A stretch of DNA of 64,000 nucleotides from Gammaproteobacteria bacterium (GCA_024229935.1 JAAERX010000077.1:186001-250000), one strand, 5' to 3'; numbered from the stretch's first letter, positions 1 to 9,497 are shown. The notes: a model not told the origin generated them from the sequence alone. A program made the numbers and translations.

Positions 1-661
1 GTACCGTTATGGTCGTGCAGAAGATAATGATCAGGTTGGACAGGTAACCGGGCTGGCCTGGACTGAGGTGGGTGGCGAATTATTAACCATTGAAGCTATG
101 GTTATTCCAGGTAAAGGTAAATTAATGCATACCGGAAAGCTGGGTGAGGTTATGCAAGAGTCTATTCAGGCTGCGACAACTGTAGTTCGCAGTCGATCTG
201 AGTTGATTGGGATTGATGCGGATTTTCACCAGAAACTGGATATCCATATCCATGTTCCTGAAGGTGCGACACCCAAAGACGGGCCCAGTGCAGGCGTTGG
301 AATGTGCGCAGCTTTGGTTTCAGCCCTTACAAATATACCCGTACGCTCAGATGTTGCCATGACGGGTGAAATCACTCTCAGGGGGGAGGTGCTGCCTATC
401 GGAGGCCTGAAAGAAAAATTGCTGGCAGCTCATCGGGGCGGTATCACCACGGTTCTGATTCCAAGTGAGAATGAAAAAGATCTGGTCGAAATACCCAAGA
501 ACATCAAGGACAAGCTGACTATTGTTCCAGTACGTTGGATAGAAGAAGTGCTTAAATATTCACTCCAACATATGCCTGAATCCAAGGTTCAGGTATTGCC
601 AAAAGACGACAAGCAGGGTAAATCTGGCGAGTCAGATGAGAAGGGTGTGAGGCCACATTAG
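1..661 (+). CDS. lon: Lon protease, C-terminal part (5' truncated by window edge)
   Basis: ATP-dependent serine protease that degrades misfolded and regulatory proteins in the cytoplasm. Only the last 219 residues or so are in the window; the reading frame is open from base 2, and the ORF track starts it late at an internal GTG. The sequence contains [10 protein letters not shown], the start of the Lon proteolytic domain, then the catalytic serine in [10 protein letters not shown]. The catalytic lysine is expected to be the second Lys of GLKEK, 43 residues after the serine, which is the family spacing. The missing part would be the N-terminal domain and the AAA+ module. It is followed by hupB, the usual gammaproteobacterial neighbour. 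Identification is secure; full length cannot be judged. Confidence 0.97.
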   Translation, partial: YRYGRAEDNDQVGQVTGLAWTEVGGELLTIEAMVIPGKGKLMHTGKLGEVMQESIQAATTVVRSRSELIGIDADFHQKLDIHIHVPEGATPKDGPSAGVGMCAALVSALTNIPVRSDVAMTGEITLRGEVLPIGGLKEKLLAAHRGGITTVLIPSENEKDLVEIPKNIKDKLTIVPVRWIEEVLKYSLQHMPESKVQVLPKDDKQGKSGESDEKGVRPH

Positions 662-693
662 AACCTCTCTAAAATTTTCTGTGGGACTTTATG

Positions 694-723
694 TTGACAG
701 CGCTTTTTCGTGGCTGGTATAAG
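694..723 (+). promoter_or_regulatory. Probable sigma-70 promoter of hupB
   Basis: There is a perfect -35 box TTGACA at 694-699, an 18-nt spacer, and TATAAG at 718-723 preceded by TGG, an extended -10. It sits in the lon-hupB gap, about 145 nt before the hupB start. A second TGG-TATAAG block occurs at 769-777 with a poorer -35, so a second start point is possible. E. coli hupB is also served by several promoters, which fits but does not prove this. Confidence 0.7.
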
Positions 724-870
724 AAAAGGGTAGTAGCCAGAACCGTTGAATTTCTTGGGTTTGCGGTTTGGTATAAGGCCGCTTTGTAAGATTGATTGCA
801 AGGCGGTAGCTACGGGTGGTCATCACTAGATGACTTTTGAGTTTTTTTTAGTTCGTTAAAAGGTGGATTG

Positions 871-1143
871 ATGAACAAGGGTGAATTAATTGAGTCAGTA
901 GCTGCATCTGCAGGTCTTTCTAAAGCTGATGCGGGTCGTGCCGTTGATGCTGTAGTACAGTCTATTGCAAGTGCTCTTTCAGGTGGTAATCAGGTATCTC
1001 TGGTTGGATTTGGTACGTTTACGGTGAAGCATCGCGCAGCTCGTCAGGGCCGCAACCCCCGCACCGGTGAAACAATCCAGATTAAAGCCAGTAATGTGCC
1101 TGGATTCAAGGCTGGCAAAGCCTTGAAGGAAGCTGTAAACTAG
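871..1143 (+). CDS. hupB: DNA-binding protein HU, beta-type
   Basis: Small histone-like nucleoid protein that bends and compacts DNA as a dimer. The 90-residue product has the normal HU length. It shows the conserved core [11 protein letters not shown] followed by the DNA-binding arm with GRNPRTGE, and ends in [14 protein letters not shown] as HU proteins do. The ORF track begins at a TTG one codon upstream, but the ATG at 871 is preferred because AAGGTGG lies at 860-866 and the family starts MNK. It has its own promoter after lon and a strong terminator behind it, so it is probably a single-gene transcript. Start at 871 rather than 868 is inference. Confidence 0.97.
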   Translation: MNKGELIESVAASAGLSKADAGRAVDAVVQSIASALSGGNQVSLVGFGTFTVKHRAARQGRNPRTGETIQIKASNVPGFKAGKALKEAVN

Positions 1144-1209
1144 CGCGCCTTTAGCGCATATAGGCCCTTTTGGGGGCTGGCGCGGATCTTTAATTTGGGT
1201 CTTGATGCC

Positions 1210-1243
1210 AAAAAAATCGGCGCTTAAGAGCGCCGATTTTTTT
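1210..1243 (+). terminator. Rho-independent terminator after hupB
   Basis: Perfect 9-bp stem ATCGGCGCT / AGCGCCGAT with a TAAG loop, flanked by an A-run on the left and seven T on the right. This is a textbook intrinsic terminator and, because of the A-run, could also work on the opposite strand. It separates hupB from the tRNA genes. Confidence 0.92.
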
Positions 1244-1310
1244 GGTCCGGAACGTTTAAAAGTAAGTTGTTAAACCAGTTGTAAAGCAAATGCGCAAGCA
1301 GCTTTACCCT

Positions 1311-1386
1311 GGGTGCTTAGCTCAGCTGGGAGAGCGGCGCCTTTACACGGCGTAGGTCGGGGGTTCGATCCCCTCAGCACCCACCA
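1311..1386 (+). tRNA. tRNA-Val (anticodon TAC)
   Basis: 76-nt cloverleaf with encoded CCA. The acceptor GGGTGCT pairs with AGCACCC. The D-arm region reads TAGCTCAGCTGGGAGAGC and the T-arm has GGTTCGATCC. The anticodon loop TTTACAC gives anticodon TAC (Val, reading GUA/GUG). It is 8 nt upstream of tRNA-Asp and probably co-transcribed with it. Confidence 0.97.
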
Positions 1387-1394
1387 GTTTATGC

Positions 1395-1471
1395 GGAGTG
1401 GTAGTTCAGTTGGTTAGAATACCGGCCTGTCACGCCGGTGGTCGCGGGTTCGAGTCCCGTCCACTCCGCCA
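1395..1471 (+). tRNA. tRNA-Asp (anticodon GTC)
   Basis: 77-nt cloverleaf with encoded CCA. The acceptor GGAGTGG pairs with CCACTCC and the discriminator is G. The anticodon arm CGGCCTGTCACGCCGG gives GTC (Asp), and the T-arm has GGTTCGAGTCC. The sequence is very close to enterobacterial tRNA-Asp. It follows tRNA-Val directly and is followed by a terminator hairpin. Confidence 0.97.
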
Positions 1472-1506
1472 TTGATTATAATCGATGATTATTGATCGAG
1501 AATCCG

Positions 1507-1531
1507 GGCGTCCCAAATGGGGCGCCTTTTT
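1507..1531 (+). terminator. Probable terminator of the tRNA-Val/tRNA-Asp transcript
   Basis: 8-bp stem GGCGTCCC / GGGGCGCC with one G-U pair and an AAAT loop, followed by TTTTT. It lies 36 nt after tRNA-Asp and before the ppiD start at 1600, which is another reason to reject the longer ppiD ORF that runs through it. Confidence 0.75.
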
Positions 1532-1599
1532 CGTTTCAGGTACGGCTACAATATAAGCCCATAAGCCGTTATAGATATGGAAATAAAACAGACAAGACT

Positions 1600-3519
1600 A
1601 TGCTGCAGATAATTAGAGAACGACTAACAGGCTGGTTCGCCATATTTATTCTTGGCGCAATTGCACTTACTCTGGTGCTAACCTTTGGCAATATTGATAC
1701 CGGGTTTTCTGGTGCTGGTACGGCAGCCACAGTGAATGGCGAAGAAATTCCTATCCAGGATTTTCGACGTGTGTATCAGCGACAACGCCAGCAATGGGAA
1801 AGAGATTACCGGGCGCAGATTCCTGATGCTATGGCACAGGATATGGCTGATCAGGTTGTTCAATCACTGGTAAGGAATCGTGTGTTGGCTCAGCATATTC
1901 ACTCCATGGGTTATCGAGTGAATAATGATGAGGTTATTGCCGCAATTGAAGCAATGCCTGGATTTTATGTGGGAGGCAAATTTTCCCGGCCCTCTTATAA
2001 GCAGCTCCTTGCATCTGAGGGTTTGAGTACCCAGCGCTTCGAATTTGAGCAACGCCAGAATATGGAGATGTCTCAGTTTGTTGAGGGAGTTGGGTACAGT
2101 GCTTTTTATACCCCAAGTGAGTTCAGGCGTTATATAGAACTGGATGGTGAGACTCGGGATATTGAATATCTGTTACTGCCCTCTGCTAATTGGATGGGTG
2201 AGGTGGTGATTGCTCCTGAACAGATTGCTGACCACTATGAGCTTAATCAACAGGCCTACATGAGTGAAGAAACGGTATCGCTTGAATATATAGAGCTTGA
2301 TTACAGTGCTGTATTTGCTGAGGTTAAAGTAGGCGAAGCCGAGGCAGAAGCATATTATGAGGCTAATCCACAAGAGTTTGTGGGGGTTGAGGATCGTAAT
2401 GCCAGTCATATTCTGATTCCTTTCGGTGATGATGAGGCCGCGGCAAGTGCTCTGGTAGCAGAGTTAAAGCTTAAGCTTGATGATGGTGAGGATTTTGAGG
2501 CCCTTGCTATTGAGTACTCGGCTGATAAAGGCAGCGCTGGTAATGGTGGCAGCCTGGGGTGGTTAGGTGCAGAAGATTCACCTGCACCTGAATTTGAAGA
2601 TGCCTTATTTGTGTTGGCAGAAGGAGAAGTCTCTGCACCGGTACGAACCGAGTTTGGTTTTCACCTGATTCGGCTTGATGGTTTGCGTGCGGGTCGCACA
2701 CTGAATTTTTTAGATGTCAAAGATAACTTGATTTTGCGGTTGCGTGAGAACAAGGCTGCAGATATCTATGCAGACAGTATAGATGAGTTGGATGAGAGAG
2801 CTCTTGAAAGTCTTGATGGGCTTGCTCCTGTGGCTGAGTCTCTTGGAGTTGAGCTTGGTGTAATTGATGAGTTTACTCGTGGTGGTGGAGACCCACTGGG
2901 CTTTTCTCCTGATCTTATTAGTGCGGCATTCAGCCTGGAAGTTCTGGAGGATGGTGAGAACAGTCCGGTTATAGACATTGGTGAAGGACGTGCAGTTGTC
3001 GTTCGGGTACGTGAATACCGTCCGTCTGAAGTGCTTCCTCTGGAAGATGTTAGCAATGCTATTGAGGTGCAACTAAGTGGTGAAGCGTCTATCTCACTTG
3101 CAGCAACAGCTGGCGCTAACATAGTAAAACAGTTAAACGAAGGGGCGGGGCGTGAGTTGCTTAGTTTGCCTGTGGGAACACAGTGGCAGCGTGTAGAGGG
3201 CGCCCACAGGGGCGCTCAGGAGTTACCTGTCGATCTGGCAGCAGCTTTGTTCAGTGCGCCTAAACCGGCAGCAATGTCTGCTCTGCGATACTCGGGTTTG
3301 TTACTGGCGTCTGGTGATTTTGCCGTGTTTGCCATTACGGCTTCAGATCTTGCGAGTCCTGAGTTTTACAGTCAGGAGGATCGAGACCTGCGTAAACAAC
3401 AGCTAGCAGGTAGGCTTGGCGGCAGCCAGGCAACAGCACTGGTGGAAACACTGGTTCTGGAATCATCTGTTGGTGTTACTCGTGATCTTCTGGGGCTTGA
3501 GGGCAGTAGCTTGCCATAG
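1600..3519 (+). CDS. ppiD: Peptidyl-prolyl isomerase D, membrane-anchored periplasmic chaperone
   Basis: PpiD/SurA-type folding factor held in the inner membrane that acts on proteins leaving the Sec translocon. The ORF opens at 1492, but the ATG at 1600 gives the classic start MLQIIRERLTGWFA; the extra 36 residues would run through the tRNA terminator. The product is 639 residues, against about 620 in E. coli. One transmembrane helix lies at roughly residues 14-32, then a SurA-N-like region, then a parvulin domain at about 262-360 (ASHILIPFG through FGFHLIRLDG). The C-terminal 280 residues are less conserved. The neighbours lon and hupB upstream are the usual context. The Shine-Dalgarno is weak for this start. 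Confidence 0.93.
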   Translation: MLQIIRERLTGWFAIFILGAIALTLVLTFGNIDTGFSGAGTAATVNGEEIPIQDFRRVYQRQRQQWERDYRAQIPDAMAQDMADQVVQSLVRNRVLAQHIHSMGYRVNNDEVIAAIEAMPGFYVGGKFSRPSYKQLLASEGLSTQRFEFEQRQNMEMSQFVEGVGYSAFYTPSEFRRYIELDGETRDIEYLLLPSANWMGEVVIAPEQIADHYELNQQAYMSEETVSLEYIELDYSAVFAEVKVGEAEAEAYYEANPQEFVGVEDRNASHILIPFGDDEAAASALVAELKLKLDDGEDFEALAIEYSADKGSAGNGGSLGWLGAEDSPAPEFEDALFVLAEGEVSAPVRTEFGFHLIRLDGLRAGRTLNFLDVKDNLILRLRENKAADIYADSIDELDERALESLDGLAPVAESLGVELGVIDEFTRGGGDPLGFSPDLISAAFSLEVLEDGENSPVIDIGEGRAVVVRVREYRPSEVLPLEDVSNAIEVQLSGEASISLAATAGANIVKQLNEGAGRELLSLPVGTQWQRVEGAHRGAQELPVDLAAALFSAPKPAAMSALRYSGLLLASGDFAVFAITASDLASPEFYSQEDRDLRKQQLAGRLGGSQATALVETLVLESSVGVTRDLLGLEGSSLP

Positions 3520-3568
3520 ACTGTCCTTAAGATAACATTGGTTTGGTGAGGTTTATGGGCGGAGATAG

Positions 3569-4861
3569 ATGATGAAGCTAAAGCTCCACTGGCAAATATT
3601 AATTGCAATTTTTTTAGGTGGTCTGGCTGGCTGGTTAACGGGCGATACTTTTGCGCTTGCTGGAGTCACTGCCTACAGCGTGTATGAGTTTGTTGGTACG
3701 CTGTTTTTAAATGCTCTTAAAATGCTCATTGTTCCATTGATAGCATCTTCGATTATTGTTGGTGTGGCCGGTATAGGCTCAAGTGGCAACTTGGGGAGAT
3801 TGGGAAGTAAGACGCTGGGTTTTTATTTGCTAACGACGCTTGCAGCGATTGTCGTTGGCCTCATTTTGCTTAATCTTTTTAAGCCTGGAATAAGTGACGG
3901 GCAACCCGTTAGTAACTTACTTGCGCTCGATGCCTCAACAACTGAGGTTGCAGACAGTGTCGCCTCACATGGTGCGAACGACCTTGTTAATGTAGTGCTG
4001 CGTGCAGTACCTCCCAATATTATTGCAGCAGCAGCAGAAGGTCAGATGTTGGGTATTATTTTCTTTTGCCTGCTGTTTGGCTATTTCATGACCCGCCTGG
4101 AACATGATTATGCACAACCCTTGTTGCGTTTCTGGACCGGGGTCTTTCACGTCATGATGCATATTACTGAATGGGTCATGCTATTCGCACCTATTGGTGT
4201 GTTTGGTCTGGTTGCACGGGTAGTCGCCCGCACCGGCTTTGATGCTGCCGCTCCGTTGCTTGCCTTTGCCGCAGTAATTCTGCTGGCTTTAACAGTGCAT
4301 ACCTTTGTGACCTTGCCACTGCTGTTACGTTTTGTGGGTGGAATACTGCCATTTCGCTTTATCCGCATGATGAGTCCGGCGATGCTAACGGCTTTTTCTA
4401 CAGCGTCATCATCGGCCACACTGCCTATAACAATGGAATGTGTTGAAGATGGAGCGAAGGTGCCCAATCAGATCAGTAGTTTTGTGCTGCCACTGGGTGC
4501 TACGGTAAATATGAATGGTACTGCCTTGTATGAATGTGGTGCGGTGTTATTTCTTGCACAGGCCTATGGGGTTGAGTTGGGGGTCATGACACAGCTTTTG
4601 GTGGTGTTTACTGCGCTCATTACTTCTATAGGCGTTGCGGGAATTCCTTCTGCCTCATTGGTAGCAATTGCAATTATCCTGGCTGCTGTCGGACTCCCAG
4701 TAGAAGCAATAGCAGTATTGTTTGTCTTTGACCGGGTGCTGGATATGGTGCGTACCAGTGTAAATGTTTTTGGGGATAGCTGTTGTGCGGTTATTGTGGC
4801 CAGGCTTGAAGGTGTGTCGGTAGCTGATGAGTTAATGACAGCCCCTGAAACAAACGGATAG
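3569..4861 (+). CDS. Dicarboxylate/amino acid:cation symporter (DAACS family)
   Basis: Secondary transporter that takes up acidic amino acids or C4-dicarboxylates with Na+ or H+ across the inner membrane. At 430 residues it matches GltP/DctA/GltT. It shows the serine-rich re-entrant loop STASSSATLP near residue 275 and the NMNGTALYE substrate/cation-binding motif near residue 317, plus about eight hydrophobic segments. Two ATG codons are adjacent (3569 and 3572); the GGAG at 3561 is better spaced for the second, so the true start may be 3572. The exact substrate cannot be read from sequence, so no gene symbol is given. It converges with fabI across a 45-nt gap. Confidence 0.9.
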   Translation: MMKLKLHWQILIAIFLGGLAGWLTGDTFALAGVTAYSVYEFVGTLFLNALKMLIVPLIASSIIVGVAGIGSSGNLGRLGSKTLGFYLLTTLAAIVVGLILLNLFKPGISDGQPVSNLLALDASTTEVADSVASHGANDLVNVVLRAVPPNIIAAAAEGQMLGIIFFCLLFGYFMTRLEHDYAQPLLRFWTGVFHVMMHITEWVMLFAPIGVFGLVARVVARTGFDAAAPLLAFAAVILLALTVHTFVTLPLLLRFVGGILPFRFIRMMSPAMLTAFSTASSSATLPITMECVEDGAKVPNQISSFVLPLGATVNMNGTALYECGAVLFLAQAYGVELGVMTQLLVVFTALITSIGVAGIPSASLVAIAIILAAVGLPVEAIAVLFVFDRVLDMVRTSVNVFGDSCCAVIVARLEGVSVADELMTAPETNG

Positions 4862-4906
4862 GTGTTGGTCAAAGAAGAGGCCCGGTAGACGCTACAGGTA
4901 CACAGT

Positions 4907-5713
4907 CTAGGCAAGAACATCCTCATCATCATCAATGCTAAAGGTCATGCCAACCGTGCTGTAGCCACAGTCAACGTGCAATATTTCACCGGTGATGCCT
5001 GCGGCAAGATCTGAACACAGAAATGCAGATGCATTACCTACGTCCTCGATGGTGACATTCCGCTTCATTGGACTCCCTGCAGCACTGTGTTGCATCAGCT
5101 TGCGGAAATTGCCCACACCAGAGGCGGCAAGAGTCTTTATAGGCCCGGCGGAAATACCATTAACACGAATGTTATCCGGACCTAGGTCATATGCCATGAA
5201 CCTTACATTAGCTTCCAGGCTGGCTTTAGCAGGCCCCATAACGTTGTAGTTTGGAATGGAGCGTTCTGCACCCAGGTAACTCATGGTCAGCAGGGCGCCG
5301 CCGGACCGGAGCATGCCCAGGCTTTCTCTTGCAATAGCGGCAAAGCTGTAGGCGCTGATATCGTGAGCAATGGTGTAGCCCTCACGTGTCACTGAATCAA
5401 CGTACCGGCCAGCAAGCAGTTCCTTCGGCGCAAATCCGACAGAATGGACAATAATGTCGAGTTCATCCCAGTCTTTCTTTAACTCAGTAAATACAGCTGT
5501 AATTTCTGAGTCACTTGAAACATCAAGAGGCAGAACAATGCTGGAATCCAGTTCAGCCGCGAATTTGGTTACTCGGTCTTCGAGCTTTTCATTCTGGTAT
5601 GTAAATGCCAATTCTGCACCCTCACGATGCATAGCTTCAGCAATGCCCCAGGCTATAGAACGTTTGCTGGCTAAACCGATGATCAAGGCGCGTTTACCGC
5701 TAAGAAACCCCAT
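4907..5713 (-). CDS. fabI: Enoyl-[acyl-carrier-protein] reductase, NADH-type
   Basis: Catalyses the last reduction of each fatty acid elongation cycle in the cytoplasm. The 268-residue short-chain dehydrogenase starts with the FabI-specific nucleotide-binding segment [13 protein letters not shown]. It carries the Tyr-x6-Lys catalytic pair in YNVMGPAK near residues 155-163, and ends with [15 protein letters not shown] as FabI does. It is alone on the minus strand, convergent with the symporter gene and divergent from the methyltransferase gene. The frame and length leave little doubt. Confidence 0.96.
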   Translation of the reverse strand: MGFLSGKRALIIGLASKRSIAWGIAEAMHREGAELAFTYQNEKLEDRVTKFAAELDSSIVLPLDVSSDSEITAVFTELKKDWDELDIIVHSVGFAPKELLAGRYVDSVTREGYTIAHDISAYSFAAIARESLGMLRSGGALLTMSYLGAERSIPNYNVMGPAKASLEANVRFMAYDLGPDNIRVNGISAGPIKTLAASGVGNFRKLMQHSAAGSPMKRNVTIEDVGNASAFLCSDLAAGITGEILHVDCGYSTVGMTFSIDDDEDVLA

Positions 5714-5863
5714 GTATATTCCCGTTAGTCATTTAATATCGGCTATTAGAGCGACTTTATGTGCAGCATACAAGCGGCTTGGTGTATTTTGTATGCTATT
5801 TCTTGAATTTTGGCTTGGGTATGATTTATGCCATAGCCTGTAGGCGGATTTAGAGGTGAGTAC

Positions 5864-6544
5864 TTGCAGATTGAGTGGTTGGAAACAAGTGTGGGTCAAA
5901 ATCTGCTTCTGCAGGAGCAGCAACTTGTGGGCAAGGTGCTGGATCGTGTTTTTGGTGATCAGATTGTCCAGATAGGCAACTGGGGAGCGCCTGAGTTATT
6001 TTTAACTCAGGCACGCACCCAGTTTGCGGCATTACTGGGTAATGAGTTGCTGCCAGGTGTGGGTGCAATAGTAGCGCCTCAGCGTTTACCAGTCATAACT
6101 GACAGTATTGATGCTGTATTGCTGCCTCATACTCTTGAGCTTGGTCTGGAGCCCCACGCTGTTTTGCGTGAGGTCCATAGGGTATTAAGACCTGATGGCA
6201 AATTAATTGTGCTTGGGTTCAATCCGTTAAGCTGGTGGGGGCTAAAGCATACGCTTTCTCCATCGGGGTTTCCTCCTGGTTTACGCCGCCAGATACCCAA
6301 ACGCCGTTTAAGCGACTGGTTGCGCTTGCTCAATCTGAATATAGAGAGTGTTACTGGTTGCTATGCATCAGTTTCAGCAGGCAAGGCGGGTAAGTTATTG
6401 CGCCGCTGGCATTGGTTTGCGAGCGCCTATTTACTGGTTGCAACTAAGGAAACAATTCCAATGACCATTATTCGCCCTCGTGTTATGCATCGGGCACGAT
6501 TGGTAGGTGGTTTGGTCAACCCAACAACAAGGAATATTGTGTGA
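5864..6544 (+). CDS. Class I SAM-dependent methyltransferase, YafS-like
   Basis: Predicted methyltransferase of 226 residues. It shows the later Rossmann motifs (VLREVHRVLRPDGKLIVLGFNP), but the glycine-rich motif I is degenerate (QIVQIGNWG instead of a DxGxGxG pattern), as in YafS-type proteins. It lies just upstream of dnaQ, where E. coli has yafS; rnhA, which separates them there, is missing here. The TTG start is chosen because an in-frame stop lies only ten codons upstream, no ATG or GTG is available in between, and GAGG at 5853-5856 has good spacing. The substrate is unknown. Confidence 0.75.
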   Translation: MQIEWLETSVGQNLLLQEQQLVGKVLDRVFGDQIVQIGNWGAPELFLTQARTQFAALLGNELLPGVGAIVAPQRLPVITDSIDAVLLPHTLELGLEPHAVLREVHRVLRPDGKLIVLGFNPLSWWGLKHTLSPSGFPPGLRRQIPKRRLSDWLRLLNLNIESVTGCYASVSAGKAGKLLRRWHWFASAYLLVATKETIPMTIIRPRVMHRARLVGGLVNPTTRNIV

Positions 6545-6759
6545 ATGAAATATTACTTCATATGGATGGATCTAACGGCAGCTGACAGTATTAAAGCTGA
6601 ACTGTAAAGTGCTTGTGTGTACGGATTTGCAATATGCATGTAAGGGTATTACCAAATGGATCATGCAGTGAAAATGGTGTGATTGGTGAAATAACAACTC
6701 AATAGCCTGATAGAGGTTATGCTTGTGCAACAGCTTGTGATTATCAATAGGAAGTAATT

Positions 6760-7476
6760 ATGCGTCAGGTAGTGCTGGATACGGAAACTACGGGTTTGGA
6801 CTGGGAGCGAGGTCATCGTATTATTGAGATAGGCTGCATCGAAATCCTTAACCGTCGTAAGACGGATGTTAACTTTCACTGCTATATTAATCCTGAACGT
6901 GAAGTGGATGAAGCGGCTCAGGAAGTTCATGGCATGTCGCATCAGGATCTGGTTGATAAGCCAGTTTTTGCTGATATTGCTCAGTCATTTCTGGACTTTA
7001 TTGGTGATGCTGAACTCATTATTCACAATGCTTCATTTGATGTTGGCTTTTTGGATAATGAGCTTGGGTTGGCCGGTCGGGATGAAGCGAAGCTGATTAA
7101 TAAGAATCAAATTCTGGATACACTGACATTGGCACGACAAATTCACCCCGGGCAACGTAATAGTCTAGATGCTTTGTGCAAGCGCTATGGCGTTGATAAC
7201 TCCAAGCGTGATCTGCATGGTGCTCTGCTGGACGCGCGTTTGCTAGCCGATGTTTATCTGGCCTTAACTGGTGGGCAGGGTGCTCTATCACTGGATGCTT
7301 CCATTGATGGAGGGCAAAAGACAGGCCCGGGAGTCACACAGCGTGTGGATCGTAATGGTATGGACCTGGTTGTGGTGCACGCAACACCCAAAGAATTGCA
7401 GCAACATAATGCGCAGCTGGATCTTATAGAGGCAGCTGGTACGGATGGTGCGCTCTGGCGGAGTGCTAAAGCCTGA
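6760..7476 (+). CDS. dnaQ: DNA polymerase III epsilon subunit, 3'-5' proofreading exonuclease
   Basis: Proofreading subunit of the replicative polymerase core, partner of DnaE (also encoded in this window). All DEDDh exonuclease motifs are present: Exo I DTETTGL at residues 7-13, Exo II HNASFDVGFLDNEL from about 88, and Exo III HGALLDARLLADVYL from about 152. The length of 238 residues fits the family (243 in E. coli). The C-terminal tail after residue 185 would carry the polymerase-binding segment. The start is supported by AGGAAG 5-10 nt upstream. Confidence 0.96.
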   Translation: MRQVVLDTETTGLDWERGHRIIEIGCIEILNRRKTDVNFHCYINPEREVDEAAQEVHGMSHQDLVDKPVFADIAQSFLDFIGDAELIIHNASFDVGFLDNELGLAGRDEAKLINKNQILDTLTLARQIHPGQRNSLDALCKRYGVDNSKRDLHGALLDARLLADVYLALTGGQGALSLDASIDGGQKTGPGVTQRVDRNGMDLVVVHATPKELQQHNAQLDLIEAAGTDGALWRSAKA

Positions 7477-7578
7477 TAAACTCCCCAAATCTGATTTGTA
7501 GTGATTGGTTGCCTTTGTGGTATATCGGTGCTGCAATTGTCTGTCACTAAACAAAATTTACAAAGCTAAGTAATTAAT

Positions 7579-9081
7579 ATGAATCAATCACTGCGCTCTG
7601 CGTTTGTACATAATTTTCTGGGTAATTCACCGGAGTGGTACAAACTGACAATTGTTGGGTTTCTGGTGCTCAATCCATTGCTGATGTATTTTGCTGGCCC
7701 GGTAGTTGCTGGCTGGGCACTTGTAGCTGAATTTATTTTTACCCTTGCCATGGCACTCAAATGTTACCCGCTGCAACCAGGTGGATTGCTGGCTATAGAG
7801 GCTGTCATTATTGGTATGACCACTGCAGAAGCGGTCTATCATGAGGCTGAGCATAATTTTCCGGTCATCATGCTGCTGATGTTTATGGTGGCAGGCATAT
7901 ACTTTCTTAAAGACATGCTGCTGTATGTTTTTACCAAGATTCTGCTGGGCATACGTTCAAAAAAGACCCTCTCACTGCTATTTTGTTTTGTGGCAGCCGT
8001 GTTATCTGCTTTCCTTGATGCATTAACTGTTACTGCTGTGGTGATAGCAGTGGCGGAAGGCTTTTATGCGGTCTATCACAAGGTTGCGTCAGGTAAGGGC
8101 TATGACCATAGCCATGATTCAGCAGATGATGATCAGGTGCATGAACTGCATAAAGAAGATCTTCTCGAATTCCGAGCTTTTCTACGCAACCTGATGATGC
8201 ATGCAGCAATTGGAACTGCATTAGGTGGTGTTATGACGATGGTGGGTGAGCCACAGAACCTGTTGATTGCAGAAGAGGCAGGTTGGGGGTTTATTGAATT
8301 TGTTATTCGTATGGCACCAGTCACGTTGCCGGTGCTTTTCATAGGGTTGCTGACCTGCTTGTTTGTCGAGACAACAGGCTGGTTTGGTTATGGGACCCAG
8401 TTAAGGCCTGCGGTGCGAGAAATATTGCAAAACTTTGCGGCTCATGAAGATGAGCGACGTACATCAAAGGAATGGGCTGCCATTATTGTGCAGGCATTAA
8501 CTGCTGTTTTTCTGGTGATAGCACTGGCGTTTCATCTTGCTGAGGTAGGTATTATCGGTTTGTGTGTCATTATTCTGGCAACGGCTTTTGCGGGCATTAC
8601 AACTGAGCAGCAGGTTGGTCACGCATTTGAAGAGGCATTGCCATTTACTACCTTGTTAGTTGTGTTTTTTGGTGTTGTGGCTGTTATTGATCAGCAGAAC
8701 CTTTTTTCACCAATTATTCACTGGGTGTTTACTCTGGAAGGGCAGATGCAGACAGCTATGTTTTATATAGCTAATGGCGTGCTCTCTATGATTAGTGACA
8801 ATGTTTTTGTGGCAACCATTTATATTTCTGAAGTTAAAGAAGCACTGGATACGGGCCAGATTAATCGAGAAACCTTTGAGTTACTGGCTGTTGCGATCAA
8901 TACCGGAACCAATATTCCCAGTGTGGCAACGCCTAATGGCCAAGCTGCATTCCTGTTTTTGCTAACTTCTGCTTTGGCGCCACTGATACGCCTATCTTAT
9001 GGGCGTATGGTATGGATGGCATTGCCATATACGGTTAGCATGAGCATTACAGGATTTCTGGCAGTTTATTATTTGTTGTAA
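7579..9081 (+). CDS. nhaB: Na+/H+ antiporter NhaB
   Basis: Electrogenic inner-membrane antiporter that exports sodium and supports pH homeostasis. The 500-residue protein begins with the family-typical segment [17 protein letters not shown], continues through [12 protein letters not shown], and has the conserved [14 protein letters not shown] helix and a later [19 protein letters not shown] segment. It is predicted to have around twelve membrane spans. E. coli NhaB is 513 residues. It stands between dnaQ and the polysaccharide region with no obvious operon partner. A sodium-exporting system suits a marine or saline life style, but that is inference. Confidence 0.94.
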   Translation: MNQSLRSAFVHNFLGNSPEWYKLTIVGFLVLNPLLMYFAGPVVAGWALVAEFIFTLAMALKCYPLQPGGLLAIEAVIIGMTTAEAVYHEAEHNFPVIMLLMFMVAGIYFLKDMLLYVFTKILLGIRSKKTLSLLFCFVAAVLSAFLDALTVTAVVIAVAEGFYAVYHKVASGKGYDHSHDSADDDQVHELHKEDLLEFRAFLRNLMMHAAIGTALGGVMTMVGEPQNLLIAEEAGWGFIEFVIRMAPVTLPVLFIGLLTCLFVETTGWFGYGTQLRPAVREILQNFAAHEDERRTSKEWAAIIVQALTAVFLVIALAFHLAEVGIIGLCVIILATAFAGITTEQQVGHAFEEALPFTTLLVVFFGVVAVIDQQNLFSPIIHWVFTLEGQMQTAMFYIANGVLSMISDNVFVATIYISEVKEALDTGQINRETFELLAVAINTGTNIPSVATPNGQAAFLFLLTSALAPLIRLSYGRMVWMALPYTVSMSITGFLAVYYLL

Positions 9082-9242
9082 CGTAACCCGGGTTCCTTGT
9101 TGATGGGTAATGGATAACATGCTGTTAACTGTTAATTACTAACTGTTAGATGGTTGAGGTTGCGGTATGTGCGCTGTTCATGCAGGGCTGGTTTACTCAC
9201 CTTTTTTATTAAAGAAAAAATGCAAAATAATTAGCGACTAAC

Positions 9243-9497
9243 ATGCATGATTTGAATGAAACAAAAATTGCCATAAGCGGGTTGGGCTACGTTGGCTTAC
9301 CACTGGCTTTTGAGTTCAGTAAGTGCATTCAAGCCATTGGTTTTGATGCAACTCCCGTTCGTATTGATAAGTTAGCAGTAGGTAAAGGCTCCATCTTTGA
9401 TATTTTTAAAGAGGAGATTGCTGCAACCGATAAATTTTCCTTTGTTAGAGATGTTTAAGATGTGCTGCCTGCAGGACAAGCTGATGGTCGACTTTAA
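9243..9497 (+). pseudogene. Remnant of a nucleotide-sugar dehydrogenase (TviB/WbpA-type), internal deletion plus stop
   Basis: The head is the NAD-binding start of a UDP-sugar 6-dehydrogenase: KIAISGLGYVGLPLAFEFSK, then IGFDATPVRIDKLAVG, about 70 residues aligned from memory with the TviB/WbpA start. The frame then hits TAA (9456-9458). Immediately after it, in the same frame, comes DVLPAGQADGRL and a stop. This resembles the usual C-terminus of this family (DVK-x-VLP...DGRL), and reading the TAA as an ancestral Lys codon would restore DVKDVLP. So about 340 middle residues appear to have been lost, leaving both ends. The remnant ends 3 nt before the epimerase gene, its natural partner. It cannot encode an active enzyme; both catalytic and UDP-binding parts are gone. 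Confidence 0.8.

Noticed and set aside
803-813. GGCGGTAGCTA resembling an ops/JUMPstart RfaH site
   Set aside because: The last ops position should be T but is A, and it lies before hupB, not before a polysaccharide operon.
1492-1599. N-terminal extension of ppiD in the ORF track
   Set aside because: It runs through the tRNA terminator and has no family similarity; the family start is at 1600.
2766-3122. 118-aa minus-strand ORF inside ppiD
   Set aside because: Shadow frame of a well-supported gene, rich in Ser/Arg as antisense frames often are.
9112-9150. Short direct repeats AACTGTTA near the nhaB 3' end
   Set aside because: 8-nt repeats in AT-rich DNA are expected by chance; no mobile element ends are present.
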